Notes: generated from the sequence alone by a model not told the origin. Counted from the stretch's first letter, positions 9,645-20,104 are shown. The stretch: 64,000 nucleotides of DNA from Ramlibacter montanisoli (GCF_013087525.1 NZ_JABFCS010000001.1:620001-684000), one strand, 5' to 3'. Made by a program: numbers and translations.

Positions 9645-10856
9645 ATGGAGACAAGTGCTGCTTTCGGCCCGCTGGCGGGCCTCAAGGTCGTGGAGATGGG
9701 CCAGCTCATCGCGGGGCCCTTCGCCGCCAAGACCCTGTCGGATTTCGGCGCCGACGTGGTCAAGATCGAGCCGCCCGGCACCGGCGACCCGCTGCGCAAC
9801 TGGCGCCTGCTGAAGAACGGCACCTCGGTGTGGTGGCAGGTGCAGTCGCGCAACAAGCGTTCGCTCGCACTGGACCTGAAAAAGCCGGAAGCCCAGGAGA
9901 TCGTGCGCAAGCTGGCTGCCGAGGCCGACGTACTGATCGAGAACTTCCGCCCCGGCGCGCTGGAGGGCTGGGGGCTGGATCCGCAGAAGCTGGTGGAACT
10001 GAACCCACGGCTGGTGGTGCTGCGCATCAGCGGCTACGGCCAGACCGGCCCTTACCGCGACCGGCCGGGCTTCGGCGTCGTCGGCGAGGCCATGGGCGGG
10101 CTGCGCCACCTCACCGCCGAGCCGGGCCGGGTGCCGGTGCGCGTGGGCGTGAGCATCGGCGACACGCTGGCGGCGCTGCACGGCGTGATCGGCATCCTGA
10201 TGGCGCTGCACGAGCGCCAGCGCTCCGGCCAGGGCCAGGTGATCGACGTCGCCCTGTACGAGGCGGTGTTCAACTGCATGGAGAGCCTGCTGCCCGAGTA
10301 CAGCGCCTTCGGTGCCGTGCGCGGGCCGGCCGGCAGTGCGCTGCCCGGCATCGCGCCGACCAATGCCTACCTGTGCACCGACGGCTACGCGCTGGTCGCG
10401 GGCAACGGCGACAGCATCTACAAGCGGCTGATGACGGTGATCGGCCGCGACGACCTGGGCAACGACCCCGAGCTGGCGCAGAACGCCGGCCGCGTGAAGC
10501 GCGTGGAGGAGATCGACGCCGCGATCGGCGCCTGGACCAAGACGCGTTCGGTGGACGAGGTGCTGAAAGCGCTGGACGCCGCCGCCGTCCCCGGCGGCCG
10601 CATCTACACCGTGGCCGACATCGCAGCCGACCCGCACTATGCCGCGCGCGGCATGCTGCAGGACATCACGCTGGACGACGGCGACAAGCTGACCGTCCCG
10701 GGCATCGTGCCCAAGCTCTCGCGCACGCCCGGTGGCCACCAGCGCAACGCGCCGGCGATCGGCCAGGACACCGACGCCGTGATGCGCGAGCTGGGCATCT
10801 CCGAGCAACAGATCGCCGCGCTCAAGAGCCGCGGCGTGATCAAGGCATCCGAATGA
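9645..10856 (+). CDS. CaiB/BaiF-family CoA-transferase
   Basis: 403 aa, normal length for class III CoA-transferases. Family signatures are LKVVEMGQLIAGPFAAKTLSDFGADVVKIE (first part), NKRSLALDLK, ENFRPG and YGQTGPYRDRPGF. These cytoplasmic enzymes move CoA between carboxylic acids. The stop overlaps the start of the HMG-CoA-lyase-like gene (ATGA), so the acyl-CoA product may be cleaved by that enzyme; two Bug receptors downstream would supply the acid. The substrate is not predictable from sequence alone. Confidence 0.9.
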   Translation: METSAAFGPLAGLKVVEMGQLIAGPFAAKTLSDFGADVVKIEPPGTGDPLRNWRLLKNGTSVWWQVQSRNKRSLALDLKKPEAQEIVRKLAAEADVLIENFRPGALEGWGLDPQKLVELNPRLVVLRISGYGQTGPYRDRPGFGVVGEAMGGLRHLTAEPGRVPVRVGVSIGDTLAALHGVIGILMALHERQRSGQGQVIDVALYEAVFNCMESLLPEYSAFGAVRGPAGSALPGIAPTNAYLCTDGYALVAGNGDSIYKRLMTVIGRDDLGNDPELAQNAGRVKRVEEIDAAIGAWTKTRSVDEVLKALDAAAVPGGRIYTVADIAADPHYAARGMLQDITLDDGDKLTVPGIVPKLSRTPGGHQRNAPAIGQDTDAVMRELGISEQQIAALKSRGVIKASE

Positions 10857-11788
10857 AGCAACGCATCTTCTTCAACGAGGTCGTCACCCGCGACGGCTTC
10901 CAGATCGAACCCGAGTTCATCGCCACCGACGCCAAGGTGCAGTTGGTGGACGCGCTCTCGCAGTGCGGCTACGCCAAGATCGAGGTCACCTCCTTCACCT
11001 CGCCCAAGGCCATCCCCATGCTGCGCGACGCCGAGGAGGTGATGGGCCGCATCACGCGCGTGCCCGGCGTGGAGTACACAGTGCTGGTCCCCAACCTGCG
11101 CGGTGCGGAGCGGGCGATGGAGTCGCGCGCCGACGAGCTGAATCTCGTGATGTCGACGTCGGAGACGCACAACCTGGCCAACCTGCGCATGCCGCGCGAG
11201 AAGAGCTTCGCCGCGCTGGCCGAAGTGATCCGCGTGGTCGGCGGCCGCACGCCGGTCAACGTGTCGCTCTCCACCTGCTTCGGCTGCCCCATGGAAGGCG
11301 AGGTGCCGCAGGCCGAGGTGCTGGCCTGGGCGCAGCGCTTTGCAGACCTCGGCGTGCGCGGCCTCACCATCTGCGACACCACCGGCATGGCTGACCCGGC
11401 GCAGGTGGCGCGCATGTGCGAGGCGCTGCAGCAGCGCTTCGCCGGCCTGCAACTGACTCTGCACTTCCACAACACGCGCGATGGGGCCAACGTGCTGGCC
11501 GCCGTGCAGTCCGGCATCACGCGCTTCGACGGCTCGCTCGGCGGCCTGGGCGGCTGCCCGTACGCGCCCGGTGCCAGCGGCAACATCAGCAGCGAGGACG
11601 CGATCCACATGCTCGCGTCCATGGGCCACGACACGGGCATCGACATCCCGCGTCTCCTGCAGGTGGCGCGCGCGCTGCCCGCGATCGTGGGCCATGAGGT
11701 CCCGGGGCAGCTCGCCAAGGCCGGGCCCAGCACGCAGCTGCATCCCGCGCCGGCCTCCGTCGCCGAGCTGCGCGCCGCCTTTTCCTGA
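10853..11788 (+). CDS. Hydroxymethylglutaryl-CoA lyase family protein
   Basis: 311 aa, a DRE-TIM metallolyase. Catalytic signatures are EVVTRDGFQIE near the N-terminus, the metal-binding LHFHNTRD and the C-terminal LGGCPYAPGASGN with its catalytic cysteine. Such enzymes split HMG-CoA or citramalyl/other 3-hydroxyacyl-CoAs to acetyl-CoA or pyruvate plus a second product. Its start overlaps the CoA-transferase stop, giving a transferase-lyase pair as in itaconate-, citramalate- or HMG-type degradation; the exact pathway is inference. Confidence 0.87.
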   Translation: MKQRIFFNEVVTRDGFQIEPEFIATDAKVQLVDALSQCGYAKIEVTSFTSPKAIPMLRDAEEVMGRITRVPGVEYTVLVPNLRGAERAMESRADELNLVMSTSETHNLANLRMPREKSFAALAEVIRVVGGRTPVNVSLSTCFGCPMEGEVPQAEVLAWAQRFADLGVRGLTICDTTGMADPAQVARMCEALQQRFAGLQLTLHFHNTRDGANVLAAVQSGITRFDGSLGGLGGCPYAPGASGNISSEDAIHMLASMGHDTGIDIPRLLQVARALPAIVGHEVPGQLAKAGPSTQLHPAPASVAELRAAFS

Positions 11789-11843
11789 TTCCTTTCCCTG
11801 AACCCATGACAAGCGCCCGCAGGGGCGCATGAGGAGACTTTGC

Positions 11844-12818
11844 ATGTCCATGTTCCAGCGCAGAACCTTCCTGGCCGCCGGCGCCGCCGCCGCGGCCTCG
11901 CTCGCGCTGCCCGCGCGCGCCCAGCTCGCCGGCCGCACCATCACCCTCGTCGTGGGCTCCGCCCCCGGCGGCACCACCGACCTGTCGGCCCGCATGCTGG
12001 CCGAGCCGCTGTCGAAGATCCTGCAGGCCACGGTGGTGGTGGACAACCGCAGCGGCAGCAGCGGCAACATCGCCGGCCAGATGGTGGCGCGCGCACCGGC
12101 CGACGGCAGCACGCTGGTGGTGCAGTACTCGGGCTACCAGTCCATCACGCCCCTGCTGCAGCCGGCGCCCGGCTTCGACCCGGGCCGCGACCTCAAGCCG
12201 ATCGGCCACCTGATCGATGCGCCGCAGCTGATGGTGGTGCGCGCGGACTTCCCGGCCAACACCTTCCAGGAATTCCTGGCCTACGTGCGCGCCAACCCCG
12301 GCAAGGTGAACTACGCCTCCAGCGGCAACGGCGCGCTGCAGCACGTCACCACCGAGCTGCTGAAGGACCTGACGAAGACCTTCATGACGCACATCCCCTA
12401 CCGGGGCACGGGCCCGGCGCTCACCGACCTGCTGGCCGGCACGGTGGACCTGACCATCACCACGCCGCCGCCGCTGCTGCCGCACATCAAGTCGGGCAAG
12501 CTCAAGGCGCTGATGGTCACCGGCAAAACCCGCCTGGCGGCGCTGCCCAACATTCCGACGGCCACCGAGGCCGGGGTTCCGCTGGTTGCGTCCTCCTGGT
12601 TCGCGGTGTACGGTCCGGCGGGCCTGCCGGCCGATCTGCAAACGCGCCTGTCCGCCGCGGTGCGCCAGGTGGTGGAGACGCCCGAGTTCCGCCGCCGCGC
12701 CGAGGAGCAGGGCGCCAAGGCCGTGGCCATGACGCCGGCCGAGCTGGACGCGCTGGGCAGGAACGAGCGCGCCACCTGGGAGCGCATCATCAAGGTGGCG
12801 CAGATCAAGGCCGATTGA
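11844..12818 (+). CDS. Bug-family tripartite tricarboxylate transporter receptor
   Basis: 324 aa periplasmic solute-binding protein. A Tat-like signal (RRTFLAAGAAAAASLALPARA) is followed by the Bug/TctC fold: ITLVVGSAPGG, VVVDNRSGSSGNIA and HIPYRGTGPA. AGGAG seven bases upstream of ATG 11844 fixes the start. It is the third gene after the transferase/lyase pair, so it probably binds the acid that pair processes. No TctA/TctB membrane subunits lie in the window, as is usual for orphan Bug genes. Confidence 0.9.
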   Translation: MSMFQRRTFLAAGAAAAASLALPARAQLAGRTITLVVGSAPGGTTDLSARMLAEPLSKILQATVVVDNRSGSSGNIAGQMVARAPADGSTLVVQYSGYQSITPLLQPAPGFDPGRDLKPIGHLIDAPQLMVVRADFPANTFQEFLAYVRANPGKVNYASSGNGALQHVTTELLKDLTKTFMTHIPYRGTGPALTDLLAGTVDLTITTPPPLLPHIKSGKLKALMVTGKTRLAALPNIPTATEAGVPLVASSWFAVYGPAGLPADLQTRLSAAVRQVVETPEFRRRAEEQGAKAVAMTPAELDALGRNERATWERIIKVAQIKAD

Positions 12819-12842
12819 GGCAACCGTGACCAAGGAGCAAGC

Positions 12843-13817
12843 ATGAATCGACGTCCCCTCCTGCAACACGCCGCGCTGGCGGCGGCCGTGGCGCTGTGCG
12901 CGCCCTTTGCCGCGGCGCAGGGGTATCCCAACAAGCCGATCGCCCTGATCGTGCCCAACCCGCCCGGCGGGCTGGTGGACACCTCGGCGCGCATCGTCGC
13001 CGACGCGCTGGGCAAGGTGCTGAACCAGTCGGTGGTGGTGGACAACCGCGGCGGCGGCAGCGGCAACGTGGCCTACGGCTTCGTGGCGCGCGCGCCGGCC
13101 GACGGCTACACGCTGCTCACCTCCTACTCGGCCTACCACGTGGGCAATCCCTCGCTCACGCCCAAGCTGCCCTGGGCGCAGAAGGACTTCACGCCGATCG
13201 CGCTGGTGACGGTGGCCACCAACGTGATCGCCGCGCATCCGACGGTGCCCGCGAACACGCTGTCCGAATTCATCGCCCACCTGAAGAAGAACCCGGGGCG
13301 CATCAGCTATGCCTCGCAGGGCAATGGCTCGGTCTCGCACATCGGCACCGAGATGTTCAAGGCCAAGACCGGCACCAGCATGGTCCACATCCCCTACCGC
13401 GGCTCGGGTCCGGCGATGCAGGACGTGCTCTCGGGCCAGGTGCAGGTGTTCATGACCACGCCGCCCTCGGTGATGCAGCACGTGCAGTCCGGCAAGCTCA
13501 AGGCCTTCGCGGTCACCGGCAGCAAGCGCCATCCGGGCCTGCCCAGCGTGCCGACCACGGCGGAGGCGGGCTTGAAGGGCTTCGAGCTGGAATCCTGGGT
13601 GGCGATCTTCGCCCCCGCGGGTACGCCGCCCGATGTCGTGAACCGCCTCACCGCGGCGATCAAGCAGGGGCTGGAGACGCAGGAAGCGAAGAGCCGCGCC
13701 GACGGCGCCGGCATCGAGATCCGCTACCTGCCGCCGCAGCAGCTCGACGCGATGGTGAAGACCGAGACGGAGTTCTGGGCCAGGACCATCAAGGCCCAGG
13801 GCATCACGGCGGATTGA
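12843..13817 (+). CDS. Bug-family tripartite tricarboxylate transporter receptor
   Basis: 324 aa, paralogue of the gene just upstream, with signal peptide MNRRPLLQHAALAAAVALCA ending AAAQ. Bug motifs are LIVPNPPGG, VVVDNRGGGSGNVA and HIPYRGSGPAM. Ribosome-binding site AAGGAG precedes ATG 12843. Tandem receptors behind one CoA-transferase suggest uptake of two related acids or affinity variants. The last 14 bases overlap the convergent hypothetical gene. Confidence 0.9.
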   Translation: MNRRPLLQHAALAAAVALCAPFAAAQGYPNKPIALIVPNPPGGLVDTSARIVADALGKVLNQSVVVDNRGGGSGNVAYGFVARAPADGYTLLTSYSAYHVGNPSLTPKLPWAQKDFTPIALVTVATNVIAAHPTVPANTLSEFIAHLKKNPGRISYASQGNGSVSHIGTEMFKAKTGTSMVHIPYRGSGPAMQDVLSGQVQVFMTTPPSVMQHVQSGKLKAFAVTGSKRHPGLPSVPTTAEAGLKGFELESWVAIFAPAGTPPDVVNRLTAAIKQGLETQEAKSRADGAGIEIRYLPPQQLDAMVKTETEFWARTIKAQGITAD

Positions 13818-14211
13818 CGGCGGCGCCCGGCGCGGGCGCGGGACGCGGCGGCGGGATGGTGTCGTCCAGCCGCGTCATCGCCAGGTGGTAGCTCGCCACC
13901 CACAGCACGAATTCCGGCGTGCCGGCCGGATAGGGATTGGGCGGGTCGGCCGCACCGGTGGCGGCTGCGTGGTACGCCGCTTCCTCGGCGTTCCTTCGCA
14001 CGAGCTCGGCGTAGTCGGGCGGGATGCCGGGCGGCGGCGCGGCGGGCTTCGAGGGGCTCGTCTCCCAGCGCAGCTCGGTGGCCGGCGGCGGACGGAAACT
14101 GCGCGCGAACTGTCGCGCGCGCTGCGCGGCGAGCGCCCGGTACGCGATCCAGGCAGCGAGGGCGCCCAGCACCGCGGCGCCACCCCACCCGAGGAACGCA
14201 TTCCAGCTCAT
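13804..14211 (-). CDS. Hypothetical membrane-anchored protein (135 aa)
   Basis: One N-terminal transmembrane helix (FLGWGGAAVLGALAAWIAYR) is followed by an Arg-rich then Pro-rich cytoplasmic or periplasmic tail (PPPGIPPDYAELVRR). No known domain. It converges on the Bug gene with a 14-base 3' overlap. Start at ATG 14211 gives a normal signal-anchor; an in-frame ATG slightly upstream is possible. Confidence 0.55.
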   Translation of the reverse strand: MSWNAFLGWGGAAVLGALAAWIAYRALAAQRARQFARSFRPPPATELRWETSPSKPAAPPPGIPPDYAELVRRNAEEAAYHAAATGAADPPNPYPAGTPEFVLWVASYHLAMTRLDDTIPPPRPAPAPGAAVNPP

Positions 14212-14337
14212 CCGGCGATCATCCCGCATCGGCGCGGTTTTTTGAAGCCGTCTCGGGCCTGCGGGGATACGCCAAAAGGAGGATGACGCTGCTGCCCACG
14301 GGCGCTCCGCATAATGGCCGCACTGGAGGAGCAAGGC

Positions 14338-15225
14338 ATGCGCAAGGTGGGATTGATCGGCCTCGGGGCCATGGGGCTGGGCATGGCGGGGTCGCTGCGG
14401 CGCGCGGGCGAGCAGGTCCACGTGTACGACGTGCGCGCCGAAGCCTGCCAGGCCTTCGCCGCCGAAGGCGGGGTGGCCTGCGCCAGCCCCGCCGAATTGG
14501 CGGCGCAATGCGAGGTGGTGGTCAGCGTGGTGGTCAACGCCGCGCAGACCGAGCAGGTGCTGTTCGGCCCCGGCGGTGCGGCCGACGCCATGCAGCGTGG
14601 CAGCCTGTTCGTCATGTGTTCGACGGTGGACCCGAACTGGTCGATGTCCCTGGAAGAGCGCCTGGCCGCCAAGGGCCTGCTGTACCTCGATGCGCCGATC
14701 TCCGGCGGCGCCGCCAAGGCCGCGTCGGGCCAGATGACGATGATGACCGCGGGCCGCCCCGAGGCCTACGCCAAGGCGGGCAAGCTGCTCGAAGCGATGG
14801 CCGCCAAGGTGTACCGGCTGGGCGACCGCGCCGGCAACGGCAGCAAGGTGAAGATCATCAACCAGCTGCTGGCCGGCGTGCACATCGCCGCCGCGGCCGA
14901 AGCCATGGCGCTGGGCCTGCGCGAAGGCGTGGACGCGGAGGCGCTCTACGAGGTGATCACCAACAGCGCCGGCAACAGCTGGATGTTCGAGAACCGCATG
15001 GCCCACGTGCTGAAGGGCGACTACACGCCGCTGTCCGCCGTGGACATCTTCGTGAAGGACCTCGGGCTGGTGCTGGACACCGCACGCGCCACGAAATTCC
15101 CGCTGCCGCTGGCCTCCACCGCGCACCAGATGTTCATGCAGGCCTCGTCGGCCGGCCATGGCCGCGAGGACGATGCGGCGGTGATCAAGATCTTCCCCGG
15201 CATCACGCTGCCGGGCGGGTCCTAG
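14338..15225 (+). CDS. ltnD: 3-hydroxyisobutyrate-dehydrogenase-family oxidoreductase, L-threonate dehydrogenase-like
   Basis: 295 aa. The N-terminal Rossmann motif GLGAMGLGMAG binds NAD(P), DAPISGGAAKA is the substrate-binding signature, and the catalytic lysine lies in GNGSKVKIINQLL. HIAAAAEAMALG resembles L-threonate dehydrogenases (LtnD), which oxidise L-threonate; other beta-hydroxyacids are possible. GGAGGA seven bases upstream sets ATG 14338. It stands between the Bug receptors and the cyclase, so it may serve the same acid catabolism. The gene symbol is tentative. Confidence 0.78.
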   Translation: MRKVGLIGLGAMGLGMAGSLRRAGEQVHVYDVRAEACQAFAAEGGVACASPAELAAQCEVVVSVVVNAAQTEQVLFGPGGAADAMQRGSLFVMCSTVDPNWSMSLEERLAAKGLLYLDAPISGGAAKAASGQMTMMTAGRPEAYAKAGKLLEAMAAKVYRLGDRAGNGSKVKIINQLLAGVHIAAAAEAMALGLREGVDAEALYEVITNSAGNSWMFENRMAHVLKGDYTPLSAVDIFVKDLGLVLDTARATKFPLPLASTAHQMFMQASSAGHGREDDAAVIKIFPGITLPGGS

Positions 15226-15258
15226 GACGGAGCCGCCGCGGACGCGAAGGGGAAGGTT

Positions 15259-16208
15259 TCAGCGAATCGCCACGGGATTGATCATCGCCTGCACGGCGCC
15301 CTTGTACTTCGCCTGCCCCAGCACGAACAGGAATTCCCACGCGCGGTCGCGCGCCAGTTCGCGCGTGTCGATGTTTTCCAGGATGTAGGTGCCGCTGCGC
15401 GTCAGCAGTTCCTGGTGCACCTGGAACACGCCCATGCCGGGCTCGAAGGGAACGGCTTCCAGCCCCAGGTGTCGGCACCCACCGCCACCACCCCCTTGGA
15501 GACGAGGTAGCGTGCGCCCTCGACACCCAGCCCCGGCTCGGCCTTGCCATAGCGCGCGTTGTCCTGGCCGATCAGGGACAGCCAGCCGGTGTGGAAGATC
15601 ACGACGTCGCCCTGCCGGATCTCGACGTTCTGCCGGCGCATGGCGGCGTCGATCTGCTCGCGGTTGAAGGCCGTGCCCTCCGCGACGATCGGCGTGTTCA
15701 GCAGGCCCGCCATGTCCAGCAGCACGCCCCGCGTCACGATGGGCGGCACCTTCTCCACGCCCAGCTTGGTCAGACCCGTGATGGGCGCGATGTCGGCGCC
15801 CTTGTGGCCGTTGTAGTACACGCCGTCGATGCCGATGTGGCCCAGGCCGTCGAGCTGCGTGCCTATGCCGACCCAGCACTCCAGGATGTCGTCGTTGTAG
15901 GTCGTCCTGGTGGGGCCGAGCACCTGGCCGTGGACCTGGCCGGGCTGCACGACCAGCAGCTTGCAGCCGCGCGGCGGGAACGCCGGCGTGTCCGGCGCGA
16001 CCGTGATCCCGAGCGAATAGACCTTGCCGGTGCGCACCAGCTGCGCGGCGCGCTGCACGAGCCCCGCGTTCAGGTGGTTGGCCGCGCCGATCTCGTCGGC
16101 CGCGCCCCAGCGTGACGGGAACCAGTTCTGCTGCTGGGCGAGCGCCGCGGCGGCGGCGATCGCGATGGAGAGCACCGCGCAGCGGCGCAGGGTGAGAAGC
16201 TTCTTCAT
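15259..16208 (-). CDS. Secreted cyclase-family (kynurenine-formamidase-like) protein, frameshifted
   Basis: About 316 aa with a signal peptide (MKKLLTLRRCAVLSIAIAA...ALA). The cyclase-family metal/active-site signature is seen as LDGLGHIGIDGVYYNG and in the HTGW segment. Family members are metal-dependent amidohydrolase-like enzymes. GAGGGAGG precedes ATG 16208. One G is missing in the run at 15463-15466 (CCCC on the + strand); restoring it changes WGWKPFP to WGLEAVPFEPGMG and gives the full C-terminus ending INPVAIR. Confidence 0.8.
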
Positions 16209-16373
16209 GGAACCTCCCTCGTGGAGCCAGCCATCGGATTGGCCGCAGCTGCGGCCGGATGAGTTCCATTGCCTCCCACGACGCCACACTGCGGAAGGCG
16301 CCGGAACGGCCCCATTCTGCTCCGCGCGATTGCGCCGGCGCAATCCACCCTGGTCCGCTCGCGGCGCGCAGGA

Positions 16374-17575
16374 CTACTGCGCGCCGCTGCCGCCTGCCCG
16401 TGGCCGCCACAGCGCCAGCGCGCACAGCGCCAGGGGCACCGCCAGCGCTGCGAAGCCCGCGCGGTAGCTGCCGAACAATCCCGACAGCGCGCCGAACACC
16501 GGCGGGCCCAGCACCACGCCGAGGAAGGTGAAGGTGAGCGTGCCGCCGGTGGCCACGCCCGCCATGCCCGCGGGCGCCTGGCGCGCGACCTCGGCGAGGT
16601 ACACGCCGTTCCAGCCGATCGCGCTGGCGCCGAACACGAACAGCACGGCGACCACGACGATGTCCGGCAGCTGCGGATGCAGCAGCGCGGTGGCGATGGA
16701 AGCGGCCGCCATCACGGCGGCCAGCAGCGCCAGCATCATCCGCGCTCCGAACCAGCGGTCGGACACCCAGCCCCACAGCACGCGGCCGAACACCGCGCCG
16801 ACCTGCGAGATCGCCAGCACCGCGCCCGCCGCGACCAGCCCGTAGGCGAGGTTGTCGGTGAGGAAGGTGACCAGGTAGGTGGTGAGCGAGAGCTGCGCGA
16901 TCGAGAAGATGAAGGAGCAGCCGGCCAGCATGCGCAGGGCCGGGTGCGCCAGCACCATGCGCACCGGGTGCAGGAAGTTGCCCATGCCGAAGCCGCGCGC
17001 CTCGTCGCGGTCGGCATCGAAGGCCCCGCGCAGCGACTGCGACACCAGCGCGCACGCGATGCAGGCGACCGCCACCAGCAGCAGCGCCAGCTGCCAGCCC
17101 GCGACCACCTGCAACCCCGGCACGATCGCCCCCGCGAGCGCGCCCCCAGGGGCACGCCGGTCTGCTTGACGGAGAACACCAGCGACATGCGATGCGCCGG
17201 CGTCGTGCGCGCCAGCAGGTGCGAGCTGGCCGGCGTGATCGGCCCGTAGCCTATGCCCACCAGCAGCGCGCCCGCCGCGATCGCCGCCACCGAGGGCAGG
17301 GCGCTCAAGGCGAGTCCCGCCGCGCACAGGACGAGCCCCGCCTGGCTCACGCGGATCGGCCCGTAGCGCGCCACGCCCGCGCCCGAGGCGAGGCTGGCGG
17401 CCATCGCACCCACGTAGGCCAGCGCGATGTACACGCCGACGTAGGTGGGCGACACGGACACCGCCTCGGCCACCTTGGGCGCCATCGCGGGGATCGTCAG
17501 CAGCGCCATCGCCACCATGGCCTGGATCGCCAGCGTGATGGCCAGCGGCAGCCAGTCGTTCTTGGGTTGGGGCAT
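16374..17575 (-). CDS. Major facilitator superfamily transporter, frameshifted
   Basis: About 400 aa with twelve predicted helices, typical for MFS carriers of small organic anions. The frame breaks in the five-base C run at 17143-17147; adding one base joins SVKQTGVPLG to GALAGAIVPGL and yields an unbroken protein ending LWRPRAGGSGAQ. ATG 17575 is chosen over ATG 17611 because it opens directly before the first amphipathic segment. It is divergent from the DUF4148 gene and follows the cyclase on the same strand. Confidence 0.82.
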
Positions 17576-17742
17576 CGGGCACGCATCATCGCCGAAAAGC
17601 CAAGGGCTCATTTCCAGCTAAGAGAACGCTAAGCGACAGCTAAAGGGCGCTGCCTACAGTGCATCCACGGCCGGCGCACGACTCGATGCACAGGCCGGAC
17701 CAGCCGATCCATCGCAACTTTCTCTGACGCAAGGAAACCATC

Positions 17743-18102
17743 ATGAATGCCAAGCTCGCCCTCTCCTCCCTCGTGCTCGCCGCCTCGTTCGCCGGCAACG
17801 CCTTCGCCGAAGGCCCGATCTACGGCAACGACGTGTTCACCGGCAGCAAGTCCGTCGCCCAAGTGCGCGCCGAACTGGACGCCTACAAGAAGGCCGGCGT
17901 GAACCCCTGGTCCACCTCGTACAACCCGCTCAAGGGCTTCCAGAGCGCCACGACCCGCGAGGCCGTGACGGCGGACTACCTGGCGGCCCGCAACGAAGTG
18001 CGCGCGCTGTCCGGCGAGGACAGCGGCTCGTCCTACCTGGCGCAGCACCGTGCCATCGGCGTGTCCAGCACGCTGGCCGGCACGCCCGCCAACGCCCAGT
18101 AA
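17743..18102 (+). CDS. DUF4148 secreted protein
   Basis: 119 aa. A clear signal peptide (MNAKLALSSLVLAASFAGNA, cleavage after AFA) precedes a DUF4148 domain (SRAEV-type SVAQVRAELDAYKKAGVNPW). The family is abundant in Burkholderiales and of unknown periplasmic function. AAGGAAA lies upstream of ATG 17743. Two GC-rich hairpins follow the stop. Confidence 0.88.
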   Translation: MNAKLALSSLVLAASFAGNAFAEGPIYGNDVFTGSKSVAQVRAELDAYKKAGVNPWSTSYNPLKGFQSATTREAVTADYLAARNEVRALSGEDSGSSYLAQHRAIGVSSTLAGTPANAQ

Positions 18103-18146
18103 GCGGCGCGCCCCCGTCTGCGGGGGATATTCCCCCGACCCCCGGT

Positions 18147-18170
18147 CGGGGCACCGGCGACGGTGCCCCG
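18147..18170. terminator. GC-rich hairpin after the DUF4148 gene
   Basis: A perfect 10-bp stem (CGGGGCACCG at 18147-18156 against 18161-18170) closes a 4-base loop 44 bases after the stop codon. A weaker C/G hairpin lies just before it. There is no T-run, so if it terminates it would need Rho or act as an mRNA 3'-end stabiliser. Confidence 0.5.
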
Positions 18171-18369
18171 GCCTTGCGCATTTCGTGAGGCGTGGCGCGG
18201 GCTTGCGGCGCGTGGGTGGGGCGACGGCGGGCTCCGGGAGGTGGCACGGGGAATGCATGGTCCCCCATACGGAGCAATCCACAAGGGGATGCCGGCAGGC
18301 CCGCGGCGAGCGAGCATGCACTCGACGCTCCACACCGGCAGCTCCGGCGACCCACCTGGGAGAAACGCC

Positions 18370-18579
18370 ATGAATGCGAACGCCACGACCGAGTTCCAGC
18401 TGCGCTTCACGTCGCTGTTCCACAGCGGCCGCGGCTTTGCCTTCCCCTGCGACCCGCAGGGCCATGTCGACCTGGACGGCATGAGCGAGCGGGCCCGCAA
18501 CAACTACTTCTACGCGCGCGCGATGGTCGGCCGCGAACTGGCCGTGCCCGAGGTCGAGCCGGCCGGCTGCCTGCACTGA
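18370..18579 (+). CDS. Small hypothetical protein (69 aa)
   Basis: Starts MNANATTEFQLRFTSLFHSG after GGGAGAAA and ends in PAGCLH. No signal peptide or membrane helix; FAFPCDPQGHVDLDGMSERA looks like a short folded segment. Function unknown. It lies between the DUF4148 and aldehyde dehydrogenase genes. Confidence 0.55.
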   Translation: MNANATTEFQLRFTSLFHSGRGFAFPCDPQGHVDLDGMSERARNNYFYARAMVGRELAVPEVEPAGCLH

Positions 18580-18655
18580 AGGCCTTCGCCTCCCGGTCCC
18601 GGGGACATCCGGGTGCACCGCATAATCCCGGATGCACTCAGCCCAAGGGACCGCC

Positions 18656-20094
18656 ATGACCTACCCCAACACGCAGCTCTTCATCAACGGCCAGTGGCAG
18701 GATGCCGCCGAAGGCCGCTCGCTCGCCGTCTTCAACCCCGCCACCGGCAAGGAAATCGGCCGCGTGGCCCAGGCCGGCAAGGCCGACCTCGACAAGGCCC
18801 TGGAAGCCGCGCAGAAAGGCTTCGAGACCTGGCGCGACATGCCGGCCGCCGACCGCGCGAAGATCATGCGCAAGGCCGCCGGCCTGATCCGCGAGCGCGC
18901 CGCCGAGATCGCCCCGCTGCTGACGCAGGAACAGGGCAAGCCGCTGGCCGAAGCCAAGGGCGAGACGCTCGCCGCCGCCGACCTGATCGAATGGTTCGCC
19001 GACGAAGGCCTGCGCGTGTACGGCCGCCTGGTGCCCTCGCGCGGCAACCTGGCGCTGCGCCAGATGGTGGTGAAGGACCCGGTGGGGCCGATCGCCGCCT
19101 TCACGCCCTGGAACTTCCCGATCAACCAGGTGGTGCGCAAGGTCGGCCCGGCGCTGGCCGCCGGCTGCTCCATGCTGGTCAAGGCCGCGGAGGAAACGCC
19201 CGCGGGTCCGGCCGCCTTCATCAAGGCCTTTGCCGATGCGGGCATCCCGCCCGGCGTGCTGCAGCTGGTGTACGGCAACCCGGCCGAGATCTCCGGCTAC
19301 CTGATCCCCCACCCGGTGATCCGCAAGATCACCTTCACCGGCTCCACGCCGGTGGGCAAGCAGCTGGCCGCGCTGGCCGGCCAGCACATGAAGCGCGTCA
19401 CGATGGAACTGGGCGGCCACGCCCCGGTGATCGTGTGCGAGGACGCGGACATCGCGCTGGCCGTGAAGGCTGCGGGCGCCGCCAAGTTCCGCAATGCGGG
19501 GCAGGTGTGCATCTCCCCACGCGCTTCCTGGTGCACGAGAGTATCAAGGGCGAGTTCGCGCAGGCGCTGGCCAAGTACGCGCAGGGCCTGAAGGTCGGCG
19601 ACGGCCTGGCCGAAGGCACGCAGATGGGCCCGCTGGCCAACCCGCGCCGCCTGACGGCGATGGCCGAGTTCCACGAGGACGCGGTGAAGAAGGGCGCGCA
19701 GGTGCTGGCCGGCGGCAAGCGCGTGGGCGACGCCGGCAACTTCTGGGAGCCGACGGTGCTGCTGGACGTGCCGCTGGAAGCCAAGGTGTTCAACGACGAA
19801 CCCTTCGGCCCGGTGGCCGGCATCCGCGGCTTCAACAAGCTGGAAGAAGCGATCGCCGAAGCGAACCGCCTGTCCTTCGGCCTGGCGGGTTACGGCTTCA
19901 CCAAGTCGCTGAAGAACGCCGACCTGCTGACGCGCCGCGTCGAAGTGGGCATGCTGTGGATCAACATGCCGGCGATGCCCAGCGCCGAGATGCCTTTCGG
20001 CGGCATCAAGGATTCGGGCTATGGCTCCGAGGGCGGGCCGGAGGCGCTGGAGGCCTACCTGAACGTGCGCTCGGTGGCGGTGATGAACGTCTGA
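18656..20094 (+). CDS. NAD(P)-dependent aldehyde dehydrogenase, succinate-semialdehyde type, frameshifted
   Basis: About 479 aa. Shows the family motifs [19 protein letters not shown], the general-base glutamate in ELGGHAP and the catalytic cysteine in GQVCIS. The layout best fits succinate-semialdehyde dehydrogenase (GabD-like) enzymes, but the substrate is not certain. One C is missing in CCCC at 19515-19518, immediately after the catalytic cysteine; restoring it joins VCISP to TRFLVHE. AAGGGA precedes ATG 18656. A strong hairpin follows the stop. Confidence 0.85.
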
Positions 20095-20104
20095 CCGGTT
20101 TGCC